This document shows, in pieces, positions 1 through 7,666 of a DNA stretch of 46,750 nucleotides (position 1 is its first letter; each line of letters begins with the position of its first letter). The notes under the pieces are model-generated. The model made no database searches. It worked only from the letters and a program-made list of their open reading frames with translations, and was not told where the DNA came from. A program made the translations under genes and the position numbers. The stretch is taken from the NCBI GenBank assembly GCA_003604975.1, contig QZIR01000029.1, forward strand, positions 1-46,750, given 5' to 3'. This DNA is from Desulforudis sp. (lineage in GTDB: Bacteria; Bacillota; Desulfotomaculia; Desulfotomaculales; Desulforudaceae).

Positions 1-554
1 TCCCGCTTGCCAGGGCCTACACTGTCTTCAATGTGGAGCAGTGCAAAGGGCTCTATCTTCCTGCCCTGGAAGCCAGCGAGGTGGTGGATGAGGAGAACAA
101 CGAGCTGGCGGAAAAGATCCTGACCCTGCCTGAACTAAACCATGGCGGCGGCCGGGCCTGTTACACTCCGTCAACGGATCGGATTACCATGCCGCCGCGT
201 GACGCATTCGAGAATCTCAACTTCTATTATGGCACCGCCTATCACGAGATCATCCACTGGACCGGACACCCGGACCGGCTGGCCCGAGGATTTGGCAACC
301 GCTTCGGCGACAATGCCTATGCCTTTGAAGAGCTGGTGGCCGAGATCGGCGCCGCCTTTCTCGGCAGCCACACCGCCATCCCTTTCGAGGAAATGCGCCA
401 TCCGGAATACATCAACGCCTGGCTGCAGATCATGAAAGGAGATAACAAGGCGATCTTCACTGCCGCCGCCAAAGCTCAGCTCGCCGCTGACTTTGTCCTG
501 GACCGGGCCGGGATCACTGATCACCTCGACGCGCCTCTGCCCGTAGCGGCATAG
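1..554 (+). CDS. ardC: ArdC-like antirestriction protein, C-terminal part (cut by window edge)
   Basis: The frame is open from base 3, and the first codons read as ArdC-type sequence (YTVFNVEQCKGL), so the true start lies before the window. The remaining part is the zincin-like metallopeptidase domain. It has an HEIIH motif (HExxH, bases about 243-257) within AYHEIIHWTGH, followed by FEELVAEIGAAFL, which supplies the third zinc ligand Glu. ArdC proteins are carried by conjugative plasmids; they pair an N-terminal ssDNA-binding domain with this metalloprotease-like domain and protect incoming DNA from host restriction. Only the second domain is visible. A strong terminator follows, so this gene ends its own transcript. 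The family call is firm; the antirestriction role comes from family knowledge. Confidence 0.85.
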   Translation, partial: PLARAYTVFNVEQCKGLYLPALEASEVVDEENNELAEKILTLPELNHGGGRACYTPSTDRITMPPRDAFENLNFYYGTAYHEIIHWTGHPDRLARGFGNRFGDNAYAFEELVAEIGAAFLGSHTAIPFEEMRHPEYINAWLQIMKGDNKAIFTAAAKAQLAADFVLDRAGITDHLDAPLPVAA

Positions 555-571
555 GCCACAGCACATCACGC

Positions 572-613
572 AAACGGCTGTCTTCAACCTTTCCGGTTGG
601 ACAGCCGTTTTTT
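572..613 (+). terminator. Rho-independent terminator after ardC
   Basis: An 11-bp perfect stem (AAACGGCTGTC with GACAGCCGTTT, arms 572-582 and 600-610) is extended inward by CAACC/GGTTG and ends in a T-run. It starts 18 bases after the ardC stop. Confidence 0.85.
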
Positions 614-614
614 G

Positions 615-678
615 TTGCCTGGACATAGTGTATAGTCTATATAATATAATCAGTATATATCGTATATATTATAAGGAG
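615..678 (+). promoter_or_regulatory. Promoter and AT-rich operator-like region of the par operon
   Basis: A TTGCCT (615-620) lies 17 bp before TATATA (638-643), or 19 bp before TATAAT (640-645). Iterated TATA-rich motifs follow (GTATATATCGTATATA at 653-668). AAGGAG at 673-678 is the ribosome site for parA. Iterated AT-rich boxes ahead of parA are typical operators for a ribbon-helix-helix partner; the operator role is inferred. Confidence 0.5.
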
Positions 679-685
679 TACCTGT

Positions 686-1336
686 ATGAGCATCACTGTA
701 TTTGGCGGGGAAAAAGGCGGGACCGGCAAGACGACGCTCGCAACCAACATCGCGGCCATGCTGGCCCTGAAGGGTAAAGACGTTCTCCTCCTGGACACCG
801 ACCGGCAAGGGACCGCTTCCTTCTGGGCTACGGTCCGGGAGGATGAACACATCGAACCACGGGTGGCCTGCGTGCAGAAATTCGGCAAGGGACTGCCCGC
901 ACAGATCAGGGACCTGGCCGAGCGGTACGATGAGGTCATCATCGATGCCGGCGGCCGAGATTCCATGGAACTGCGCTACGCCCTCGGCGTGGCCGACCGG
1001 GCCTATATCCCGGTCCAGCCATTCCAGTTCGACATCTGGACCATCCGACAGATGGATACCTTGGTGGAGATGGCCAAGGGGTTGAACGAGAACCTTGCCG
1101 CCTTCATCGTCCTGAACCGGGTAGCCACCAACCCGGCCATCCGGGAGGACCTGGAGACCCGGGAGTTCATCACCCGGGAGAATTTTCAGCACCTGACCCT
1201 TGCCGAGTCCATGGTCCGAGACCGCATTGCCCTTCGCAAAGCTGCCCGGGATGGCCAGGCCGTGGTCGAGTACGGCCAGGACGGCAAGGCAGTCAACGAA
1301 ATGAATCAATTGTACGAGGAAATCTATGGCAACTAA
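686..1336 (+). CDS. parA: ParA-family partition ATPase
   Basis: A 216-aa ATPase of the short ParA/ParF (type Ib) kind. It has the deviant Walker A motif KGGTGKTT at residues 10-17, a Walker A'-type stretch VLLLDTDRQGTASFW, and Walker B in VIIDAGGRDS. There is no N-terminal DNA-binding domain, so repression is expected to come from the partner encoded next. ParA proteins bind DNA non-specifically in an ATP-dependent way and move plasmid or ICE copies apart through a centromere-binding partner. The start is supported by AAGGAG 7 bases upstream. The next gene begins inside its last codons, so the two are translationally coupled. Confidence 0.9.
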   Translation: MSITVFGGEKGGTGKTTLATNIAAMLALKGKDVLLLDTDRQGTASFWATVREDEHIEPRVACVQKFGKGLPAQIRDLAERYDEVIIDAGGRDSMELRYALGVADRAYIPVQPFQFDIWTIRQMDTLVEMAKGLNENLAAFIVLNRVATNPAIREDLETREFITRENFQHLTLAESMVRDRIALRKAARDGQAVVEYGQDGKAVNEMNQLYEEIYGN

Positions 1337-1643
1337 GAAGACAAGCAGCCCCCTGCGCGGCATACCCGCACCCAAAGATAAAGACGCTGCCCTGGACGCC
1401 TTTGCCGCCGGCGCCGGCCGGCCCGTCGCGCCATCCGCGCCAGCCGGGACAGTCTACCCTTGGGAAGAGCCCTATGTGCGCGAAGATGTCATGAAACAGG
1501 TTCTCCTTAAGATGCCGGAGCCCCTCTATCTAAAGCTCAAACACATCACCAACTACACTCCCTACAACATGACCTCCTTCATTCTCGAACGAATCGCCCC
1601 GGAGATCGAAAAAGAGATCGCCAGGATGACCGGCCGGGGATGA
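1326..1643 (+). CDS. Small ParA partner, probable centromere-binding protein
   Basis: A 105-aa protein starting 11 bp before the parA stop, with GAGGAA ahead of its ATG. The N-terminal half is rich in Pro, Ala and Lys and probably disordered. The C-terminal half (QVLLKMPEPLYLKLKHI then PYNMTSFILERIAPEIEKEI) has a strand-helix-helix pattern resembling ribbon-helix-helix DNA-binding proteins such as ParG, CopG or Arc. Size, order and overlap fit the centromere-binding and repressor half of a type Ib partition system. I see no signature strong enough to name a family; the role is inferred from position and fold pattern. Confidence 0.6.
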   Translation: MATKKTSSPLRGIPAPKDKDAALDAFAAGAGRPVAPSAPAGTVYPWEEPYVREDVMKQVLLKMPEPLYLKLKHITNYTPYNMTSFILERIAPEIEKEIARMTGRG

Positions 1644-1927
1644 AGAACCGAATGGTGGCGCCGCTGCTGCTTGAAGATAGCAAGCGAAACCCAAAAAAAC
1701 TTATGGAGTTCGAGAGTTTTTATCAGCTGCCGTGTGAGGATCCAGCCATCGGCCGGAAGAAAGAAGAAACGGCGTGTTTGAAGAAACGAAGAAACAGGAG
1801 GCAATCCGGCAAGGCAGATTCATGGCCCGCTTGTGAGAACCATTTGCTTTTTCTCATAAAATCAAGAATGATCGAATATTGTCAATCGATTACAAAACGC
1901 CACAGAATGACGGTTTTGTCACCGTGA
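1640..1927 (+). CDS. Hypothetical protein overlapping the par partner gene
   Basis: A 95-aa frame whose ATG overlaps the stop of the par partner (ATGA). It is Lys/Arg-rich with no recognised motif. Its last 40 or so codons overlap a decayed gene read in another frame (1882-2096), so it may be a chance frame ending in a pseudogene. The coupled start is the only real support. Confidence 0.3.
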   Translation: MKNRMVAPLLLEDSKRNPKKLMEFESFYQLPCEDPAIGRKKEETACLKKRRNRRQSGKADSWPACENHLLFLIKSRMIEYCQSITKRHRMTVLSP

Positions 1928-2096
1928 TTCGCCGGAAACCGGGAAAGGCTTTTTAGGCCGTTGGCGGGAAGGTCACTTCCGAAGTTACCCCCGAAGTTAA
2001 AATGATGCTTTCCATATGAAGGGAGAGGCTGAGATGCCTGACATATTCCGCAAGTATTCAATACCCGGCGAATCATCTCGTCTTTTTATCATCTAG
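1882..2096 (+). pseudogene. Decayed C-terminal tail of an AlbA_2/RecG-like ATP-binding protein
   Basis: Frame 1 reads NDGFVTVIRRKPGKAF, a stop, then GGKVTSEVTPEVKMMLSI, a stop, and a shifted frame continues with EAEMPDIFRKYSIPGE to a TAG at 2094-2096. The order of an FxVxxRR strand, a VTxEVTPEV repeat and a winged-helix-like end is typical of the C-terminus of AlbA_2-domain or Fic-associated regulators. Two in-frame stops and one frameshift show decay. The upstream domains are not in the window, so the fragment probably came in by recombination. Confidence 0.4.
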
Positions 2097-2214
2097 TAGA
2101 GAACTCTTAGGACTCCTGCGCAGGAGGGGTACCTGCACACCCTTGGTCGCCAGGCAGAATGGCAGTGAGGGTTACCAGAAAGGCTGCCTTCTGAAGCCTC
2201 TCCGCAGTAGGGCT

Positions 2215-2979
2215 TTATGCCCCTGCGAAGAGCTTCTCCCGGTGCCAGTCGAGATAGGTTTCATGGCTTGGCGCCAGCCATCGCAAGGCCAGGCCATCAC
2301 CCAGCTGAAGGGTCAGGCGCTGCTGTGGCGTGATCCGAGCCGCAATAATTATCCTGCCGGAGGCATCGAAGGTGATGAGCCCCCGGTCAAACAGGGCATC
2401 CAGGTTGGCGGATAGCAGAAAACCGTTAAACACGTCGAGACGTTCCTCATCACTCTCACAGTAGGCCCAGGGCTTTGCATGGCTGGCCCTGAGCACCTCG
2501 GGCATGTCAACGCCGGTTACCGCGCAGGCTCCGCCCCAGTAGTCCATAAGCGCCTGCCGGAATGTGTCTTGACCGACCCTTTGTCGGACCAGGCATTCCA
2601 CCTCGGTTGTCTTGACCTTGATTTTGTCAAGTTCCCTCGCCACCGCCTCCTTGTATTTCACGGCGGCCTGATTCGGCAGCGACTGGGCAAGTTCGGCGGT
2701 CCGACGGAGCAGGAGGGCGAGCTGACTGATATCCTGCACCGCGAAGGCTCCCGTACCAGCTGAAAACGCTGTTTGCCAATCACGGGTCAGTTCCTGGCGG
2801 ATGAGTCCGGGTGGAACCTCCACCAGCCAGCCACCACCGGAAAGCTGAGGAGTAATATTGACACGGGCGGGATGGCGGGCAGAGGCCAGGGCAACCAGAG
2901 TGTCCTCACTTCTGACCACATTCTCCCAGCCGTGTTCGCACCCCGCTTTTTCGATCAGGGCACGCTCAAGGGTGTTCAT
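2215..2979 (-). CDS. HNH endonuclease (HNH_2 type)
   Basis: A 254-aa protein. The C-terminal half has the HNH_2 pattern: CAVTGVDMPEVLRASHAKPW, then ERLDVFNGFLLSANLDALFDRGLITF. The first Cys, the ASH histidine and the Asn/Asp of NLDALFD are the expected core residues. The N-terminal 120 residues (WENVVRSEDTLVALASARHP and a LIRQEL region) are not recognised and may recognise target DNA. Proteins of this type are usually restriction-like or defence nucleases. It is the last gene of a minus-strand defence block but has its own upstream region with repeated CTATGCACG motifs, so it may be transcribed separately. The ATG has only a weak ribosome site. Confidence 0.8.
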   Translation of the reverse strand: MNTLERALIEKAGCEHGWENVVRSEDTLVALASARHPARVNITPQLSGGGWLVEVPPGLIRQELTRDWQTAFSAGTGAFAVQDISQLALLLRRTAELAQSLPNQAAVKYKEAVARELDKIKVKTTEVECLVRQRVGQDTFRQALMDYWGGACAVTGVDMPEVLRASHAKPWAYCESDEERLDVFNGFLLSANLDALFDRGLITFDASGRIIIAARITPQQRLTLQLGDGLALRWLAPSHETYLDWHREKLFAGA

Positions 2980-3014
2980 GATTTTTCACATCAACGGTAT
3001 TGTCAGAGCAAATC

Positions 3015-3046
3015 CTATGCACGAGTCTATGCACGTCTGTGCATAG
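3015..3046. promoter_or_regulatory. Triple half-site operator upstream of the HNH gene
   Basis: CTATGCACG occurs at 3015-3023 and again at 3027-3035 (12-bp spacing). The second copy forms an inverted repeat with GTGCATAG at 3039-3046 (8-bp arms, 3-bp gap after the G). It lies 36-67 bases before the HNH start. The arrangement suits a dimeric repressor with an extra half-site. The regulator is unknown. Confidence 0.5.
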
Positions 3047-3279
3047 AATGCGTAGCGTTTCATGCCGTGCTGGATGTTTCCCCGCACTAGAAATAATTAC
3101 ACTTGCCCTTTCCAGCCTCTGCGTGCAAGGAAATATTTTGGAACTTGTGGAGTTCGCCAAGCATCCGAAGACCTCCCCTTCATTGTTACCTTGATCATGG
3201 ATCGCCGGCTCGTCCGAGTTGTTCGGCATGGTCAGCGCCCGAGGGGCGACCAACCTATACAAGGAGAGTGCCGCTGTAT

Positions 3280-4863
3280 TCAAGAAGTAAGGTACTTTCT
3301 GGCTTTGAATAGTTCGGTATGTGATTCCATGCCGCTTGGGACTTGGGTGAAACTGGGGGTCCCGTTGATAATGTCCCCTCCCAGAAGATAAATCCCAGGC
3401 AGTCGGGCAAACAGGAAGATATTGAAAAAATCCGATGTCTGAGACAAGTCTGGTCGCTGCGTCGCATCCAGAACAATCTCCCCGAGTTTTCGCTCGTTGG
3501 CCGGGAAAAGCTGAGGGGTGGAGATTTCCACTGCCCAGACAATCTCGGGCATCCCTCTGGCAAGGGCACCGGGCAGATCATGTTTTTCCTTTCTACCTTC
3601 CCAGTCGGCCAAAGATTCCAAATGGGCAGCGAACTCTTGCGCTGTTACCGCCTGAGCACGAAACACAACCTGCTGCTTTTGGGTCCATTGCAGCAGACGA
3701 GATATCCATTTGTTTTGTGCCTGGTAGAGACTCGGCAGAAGGGAATAAAGAATGTTCAAGGCAATCGCCTCGGCCTGTATACCTCCATAGCAGACACCGG
3801 GCCGAAATAGCTCCACAACATAGTCAACCTTGTCGCCATCAATATAGAGCCTGGGAATGCAGAAATTAGGACCGAAGTTATCGTCATGGCCGATGAAGCT
3901 GCTGGTCCAGCTTTCACTCGGCACATAACCGACTCCCTCACCAATGTGAAAATAGGAGATTTCTGCGTTTGGGACCCAAGTGTCCTTATTGAACGTATGA
4001 CCGTAGAATGGAATAATGTGCTTTGCCTCTTCCTGGAGTTCCCGTCCGGCGAGACGAAAACCGACAAGGGCTCCGCATCCTGACTCCAGCCCGGCATAGG
4101 CAAATTTTTGATAGGGAAGGGCATTGCGTAGGTTGTCGTCCCCTTGGCAATAATCGATGTCATTGAAGTTGATTTTCAACTCGTTGAGGATTCCTCTTAT
4201 CTGCGGAACGCTCAATCCCTGTCCCGGATCAAAGCCTGGGCTGACCTTTTCGGCCAACTGATTGAGGGTACGGTAAGAAATATCACTTTCCGGAAGGACT
4301 GCTGAGAGAAGGCTACGCATCGCCACCTGAGCACAGGCCTTGTTGAGCCCGTTTTGCTGGCAATAAAGTATCCCCTCAATGCCAAAAGATTTGTCACCGA
4401 CAGTAAGTCGGTACTCTCGGGCGCGGGGAACGCAATTATGTTCATGAGGATATTTGGCGAAAACAGCCTCAAAGACATGCCAGCGATCGAAATTATTCGA
4501 TGCGATCAAATCATGCTTGAGAATGGCATAGCCAACAAGAGCGTCATTGCTGCAGGATTCTAAGCCAGTGTCGGAGGCCAGTTCTGTCGCCCAGAAGGAG
4601 AGTCTGAGCAGAGCGTCATTGTGATAATCGGAATAGCGGACAAGGATGTCATTGTTCTCTTCCTCAATAATCCCAGCGGGAGGGAGAGACTCAATGATCA
4701 GTGTTGCGGCATTAAAGGAGCGGGCCAACGAAAAAATACGTCGGATACTGTCATAGTCGCCGAAGCGGCTCTCAATAAGATCAAAAAAAGAAAAAGGCGG
4801 TTTGAGAAGCAAGACCTCCAGCTTCTCAGTAACCGCCGTGCGATGGGCGTCCAGCAGGGGCAT
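3280..4863 (-). CDS. Predicted papain-like cysteine protease
   Basis: A 527-aa protein. A papain-type pattern is visible in its middle: YCQQNGLNKACAQVAMRS, with Gln169/170 as possible oxyanion residue and Cys177 at the start of a helix; then KHIIPFYGHTFNKDTW, with His282 followed by Asn292/Asp294. That order (Q, C, H, N/D) is the cysteine-peptidase or transglutaminase-fold order. The 165 N-terminal residues and the region after 320 (IGHDDNFGPNFCIPRLYIDG, then an aromatic-rich C-terminus) are not recognised. Its ATG overlaps the stop of a 59-aa gene (TGATG), so the two are made together. Proteases paired with a small partner are known in several phage-defence systems; a defence role here is inferred from position. 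Confidence 0.6.
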   Translation of the reverse strand: MPLLDAHRTAVTEKLEVLLLKPPFSFFDLIESRFGDYDSIRRIFSLARSFNAATLIIESLPPAGIIEEENNDILVRYSDYHNDALLRLSFWATELASDTGLESCSNDALVGYAILKHDLIASNNFDRWHVFEAVFAKYPHEHNCVPRAREYRLTVGDKSFGIEGILYCQQNGLNKACAQVAMRSLLSAVLPESDISYRTLNQLAEKVSPGFDPGQGLSVPQIRGILNELKINFNDIDYCQGDDNLRNALPYQKFAYAGLESGCGALVGFRLAGRELQEEAKHIIPFYGHTFNKDTWVPNAEISYFHIGEGVGYVPSESWTSSFIGHDDNFGPNFCIPRLYIDGDKVDYVVELFRPGVCYGGIQAEAIALNILYSLLPSLYQAQNKWISRLLQWTQKQQVVFRAQAVTAQEFAAHLESLADWEGRKEKHDLPGALARGMPEIVWAVEISTPQLFPANERKLGEIVLDATQRPDLSQTSDFFNIFLFARLPGIYLLGGDIINGTPSFTQVPSGMESHTELFKARKYLTS

Positions 4864-5042
4864 CAGCGAAAGGTCAATTTACTCGTCGCCGCTTTTTTGT
4901 GTGCCTCATCAACCTTGCGAATGAAATCTTGGACTACCTTGGTATAGCGCATTTTCGCCTTTACGGTTTCCTGCGTTGTCCCAAACTGAGAGGCTATCTT
5001 TTTTGCTAAGTCAGCATTGCCGAAAGTTGCGTTTTTTCCCAT
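4863..5042 (-). CDS. Small 59-aa protein coupled to the cysteine protease
   Basis: A short gene running from ATG at 5042 to TGA at 4865-4863. An AGGGAGG ribosome site lies about 7 bases upstream and the stop overlaps the protease start. The product begins MGKNATFGNADLAKKIASQF and continues TTQETVKAKMRYTKVVQDF, ending basic (HKKAATSKLTFR). It is all-helical, charged and resembles a HTH- or HU-like N-terminus (DLAKKIA, TQETVKAKM). It could be a DNA-binding regulator, a target or an immunity partner of the protease. It has no family name I recognise. The strong ribosome site and the overlap are good evidence that it is real. Confidence 0.7.
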   Translation of the reverse strand: MGKNATFGNADLAKKIASQFGTTQETVKAKMRYTKVVQDFIRKVDEAHKKAATSKLTFR

Positions 5043-5174
5043 AGAAAGCCCTCCCTTCCTTCTAAATCGAGAACATTATTAAACCTTAGTATGGAACAGT
5101 ACAGATGTCAATGTCTACAATAGTCAGCCGCATGCAGATCATACCTCATTCATCCTTCACCTCGGCTGCCGATC

Positions 5175-5336
5175 TCAGGCCTCCAGCACCAGGTGCTGGG
5201 TACGGTAATCGCCCTGTTTGCGCAGTTCGTTGTTTGTATTGAGGACGAGGAAGATTTTCGTGGAATAGCCCGTTCCCATGACCTCTGTCGGGTCGAGGAT
5301 TTCATTGCGTGTAGAATGGTATTTCTGGCCATACTG
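5175..5336 (-). pseudogene. C-terminal remnant of a second DrmMI/Eco57I-like methylase
   Basis: Read from 5336 down to TGA at 5177-5175, the frame gives NEILDPTEVMGTGYSTKIFL, then VLNTNNELRKQGDYRTQHLV and LEA. This matches the C-terminus of the intact methylase in this window (YILDPAEVMGSDYPSETFRV, then LKTNELREHGEFRTQRLVLA) with many substitutions, so it is a diverged homologue rather than a recent copy. Nothing of the catalytic domains is present. It sits between the PLD-like gene and the small-gene/protease pair, marking a past exchange or deletion in the island. Confidence 0.8.
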
Positions 5337-5421
5337 GATGTTCCTTCCTTGGTAAACCCTTGCCGCAAGCAGTGGGACACAGACCGGGCGGCAGGATGCA
5401 ATACAGTGTTACGCCGCATAC

Positions 5422-6738
5422 CTACTCGAACTCATCGGCCATGCTTGCTTCCTGCGCATAGCCTTGCTCGTACTCACGGACCTGCAGCTCATGTTCATCA
5501 ATAATGTCCATGAATTCTTGCTTGGCCAGCAGTTCGTCAGATATGTCGTAATAATCGTACTCAACCCTGATCTTGTCGATCATCCCTTGAGCATCCGGGA
5601 AACGCAGCTTGGCGTCAACAAAGGTCTCAACGGCCTGTTTTATGGCCACACCCTCCGCTATTTCCTTGGCATCCAGCTTCCGTTTAAGTGACCTTTCATG
5701 TTCAAATAACTGGTCCCAGCAGCCCTGATTTTCCATGGCCTGTGGCAAGAGATAATCGATGAGCGCAATCCTGCTCCGCTCCAGGTGGCTGGCCAGACTA
5801 TCCCCGGCTGAATTTTGTTCTAACGGTTTGCCGAGCTTCTCCTTTAGAAGCTTCACCTGCCAGTTGACGTCTTCCTCGAGCGGCAGTTTATTCTCCACGC
5901 ATATCAGATCACCGAACCGTTTGGCCTCGATTGTACATTCCAGAAGGATTCTTTCAAGATTTTGCTGGAATTCATGGATCGCCGTGAGACTCTCCACGTC
6001 CTCCCTGGTGAGCACATTCCAGCTGCTCTTCAACCTGCTGTCCGTTTTGGGCATCAGATTGTTGAAGGGCCGCAGGGGGATGGTTTTGGTTTTTATGTCC
6101 ACGCCGTACACGGTCTTTTTCAGGATTTTATACCTGTTCCGGTACATTGACGTCATTCTCAGGGTGGCAGGGTCAACAGGAGGATTTTTCTCTAGTTCGA
6201 CCAAGGTCGTTTCCAATTCGTTGCGGATTTCCTCTGGAGCCTTCTGGACCACCGGACAGGCCTCTAAGGTAATATTGACGCCTTCGAGGGTAACGCTGCA
6301 CGGTTCACCCATAATCTGGCGGTAAAGGCTCGTTGCCAACTCCCTGCCGCCGATGAATCCGTTCGGAAACTCCATCTTCTCCGGTGCCTTTTCCCAGGAG
6401 AGTGCTTCCGGAGAATAGACCATCACCGCATTGTCCACGATCACGATGGCCATGCGGATATAGTTGGTGCTTTGCACATGGAGCAGGTCAATGTTTTGTT
6501 GCAGAAGGGCAAGGGCAGCCTGTTCCCCGAAGCCATAGCGGATGGCGTTTTCGCTGGTATCCACAAAAAGATCGCACCTGATCTGGTTCTGCCGCGCCAG
6601 GGCTATGAGTGCCTCGACCTCGTCAAAAAAATACCCCGTCTTGGCGATGACCACCCGTTCTCTTGCGGCTTTCAGAAACTTCAGGACTTCCTCCCTGGTA
6701 ACCTTTATGAATTGGACAGCGGCCTCGTGCTCTCCCAT
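5422..6738 (-). CDS. PLD-fold protein with degenerate active site (DrmC-position)
   Basis: A 438-aa protein. The N-terminal 150 residues have the alternating strand-helix pattern of phospholipase D-like nucleases: RVVIAKTGYF, RCDLFVDTSENAIRYGFGE, and YIRMAIVIVDNAVMVYSP at about 93-110. In an active enzyme that last stretch would hold HxKxxxxD. Here the His and Lys positions read Arg and Ala and only the Asp remains, and just one such motif is seen. Residues 170-438 are mostly charged helix and may mediate assembly. DISARM encodes a PLD protein (DrmC), so position and fold fit that slot, but nuclease activity looks lost. A GGAGAGAG ribosome site precedes the ATG, and the gap to the HEPN gene is 28 bases, so it belongs to the operon. 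Confidence 0.65.
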   Translation of the reverse strand: MGEHEAAVQFIKVTREEVLKFLKAARERVVIAKTGYFFDEVEALIALARQNQIRCDLFVDTSENAIRYGFGEQAALALLQQNIDLLHVQSTNYIRMAIVIVDNAVMVYSPEALSWEKAPEKMEFPNGFIGGRELATSLYRQIMGEPCSVTLEGVNITLEACPVVQKAPEEIRNELETTLVELEKNPPVDPATLRMTSMYRNRYKILKKTVYGVDIKTKTIPLRPFNNLMPKTDSRLKSSWNVLTREDVESLTAIHEFQQNLERILLECTIEAKRFGDLICVENKLPLEEDVNWQVKLLKEKLGKPLEQNSAGDSLASHLERSRIALIDYLLPQAMENQGCWDQLFEHERSLKRKLDAKEIAEGVAIKQAVETFVDAKLRFPDAQGMIDKIRVEYDYYDISDELLAKQEFMDIIDEHELQVREYEQGYAQEASMADEFE

Positions 6739-6766
6739 GATGCTCTCTCCGTTTCCTTATTTGCCA

Positions 6767-7666
6767 TTAGAAGTCAAAATTGAATATTTGGCGCGTAGTG
6801 CACTCTGATCGTGTGTAGCTATTATCCATACCCAGCAGACTTAACAAAATTCTTGCCACCAGTCTAACCAACCCGAGTTCCATACTTCCATGGTCTTCAG
6901 AGGGTACAAAGCCAATGGGGTGGTCACCATACATGGCCTCATGAACCAAGGCATTGCGTCGCGTGACCAGAGCGCAGGATGTTTCACCGGGCTGGGCGAT
7001 CACCCAGGAAGGAGCCGGAACTCCCAGTTGGGTGCAGAGGGTTTCCGCCCGTTTCGCATGCGGTATATTATTAGTCGGGAACCCTTGCCATGTTTGCTGG
7101 GCAAGCTTCCAGCAGGCATCCAGTGCCATATACTGGGCATTAAATCGTTCGAATTCGTGTTCGTAGAGCTGGGCGAAAAGATGCCAGTGCAGGGCGCCAA
7201 AGGCCAATTTTCTGGTATTCTGATCAGGGTTGCGCAGCCAGAACTGCGTAGCTCTTTCCATCGCCTCAACAATCTGATGGTCAAATGGGTCAAAATCGCA
7301 CAATTTTCGACCAAGGGGAGCTTTGTAAAAATGCTGCCAGCCGTCGCGTTGCAATCTTCTTCCTGTAAGCATGCCGAACAGGGTGATGAAAAAATCGACA
7401 CATTCGTCTGTATGAGCAGAACCGTTAAGAAGCAGCGCATGGGTGGCAGGGAGAGTGAACTCTTTACGTACCTGCGGCACCTCCTTCCTTTCTTTGAAAT
7501 CCCGCATGACAGGCCCCAGAGGTGGATACAGCCAACCCCCATAGGCCTGTGGATGAGCTAAAATTTTTTTAACGATGCGGGTATGATCGGCCAGGGGTTG
7601 TACCTGCCCCGCAGACCAGGTGAATTCTGCTGGCTCCTGTAAAAAGCCAAAACGTACTGAATTCAC
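6767..7666 (-). CDS. HEPN-motif protein coupled to the methylase
   Basis: A 299-aa protein. It starts with GTG inside the methylase stop (GTGA overlap), with GGAGGG 6 bases upstream. Near the C-terminus is TRRNALVHEAMYGDHP, with Arg237-x4-His242. This R(N)xxxxH-type motif is the catalytic signature of HEPN RNases found in toxin and abortive-infection systems. The N-terminal 100 residues (EFTLPATHALLLNGSAHTDE and FFITLFGMLTGRRL) contain conserved-looking aromatic and hydrophobic segments of unknown fold. HEPN proteins usually cut tRNA or other RNA when triggered. Coupling to the DNA methylase suggests an RNA-targeting arm for this DISARM-like system, but that is inference. Confidence 0.6.
   Translation of the reverse strand: MNSVRFGFLQEPAEFTWSAGQVQPLADHTRIVKKILAHPQAYGGWLYPPLGPVMRDFKERKEVPQVRKEFTLPATHALLLNGSAHTDECVDFFITLFGMLTGRRLQRDGWQHFYKAPLGRKLCDFDPFDHQIVEAMERATQFWLRNPDQNTRKLAFGALHWHLFAQLYEHEFERFNAQYMALDACWKLAQQTWQGFPTNNIPHAKRAETLCTQLGVPAPSWVIAQPGETSCALVTRRNALVHEAMYGDHPIGFVPSEDHGSMELGLVRLVARILLSLLGMDNSYTRSECTTRQIFNFDF

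Noticed and set aside
2113-2126. 14-bp palindrome CTCCTGCGCAGGAG
   Set aside because: No T-run and no link to a gene end closer than about 90 bases; could be chance in this composition.
5150-5419. 89-codon minus-strand frame
   Set aside because: Shadow of the methylase remnant, which reads in another frame and matches a real protein.
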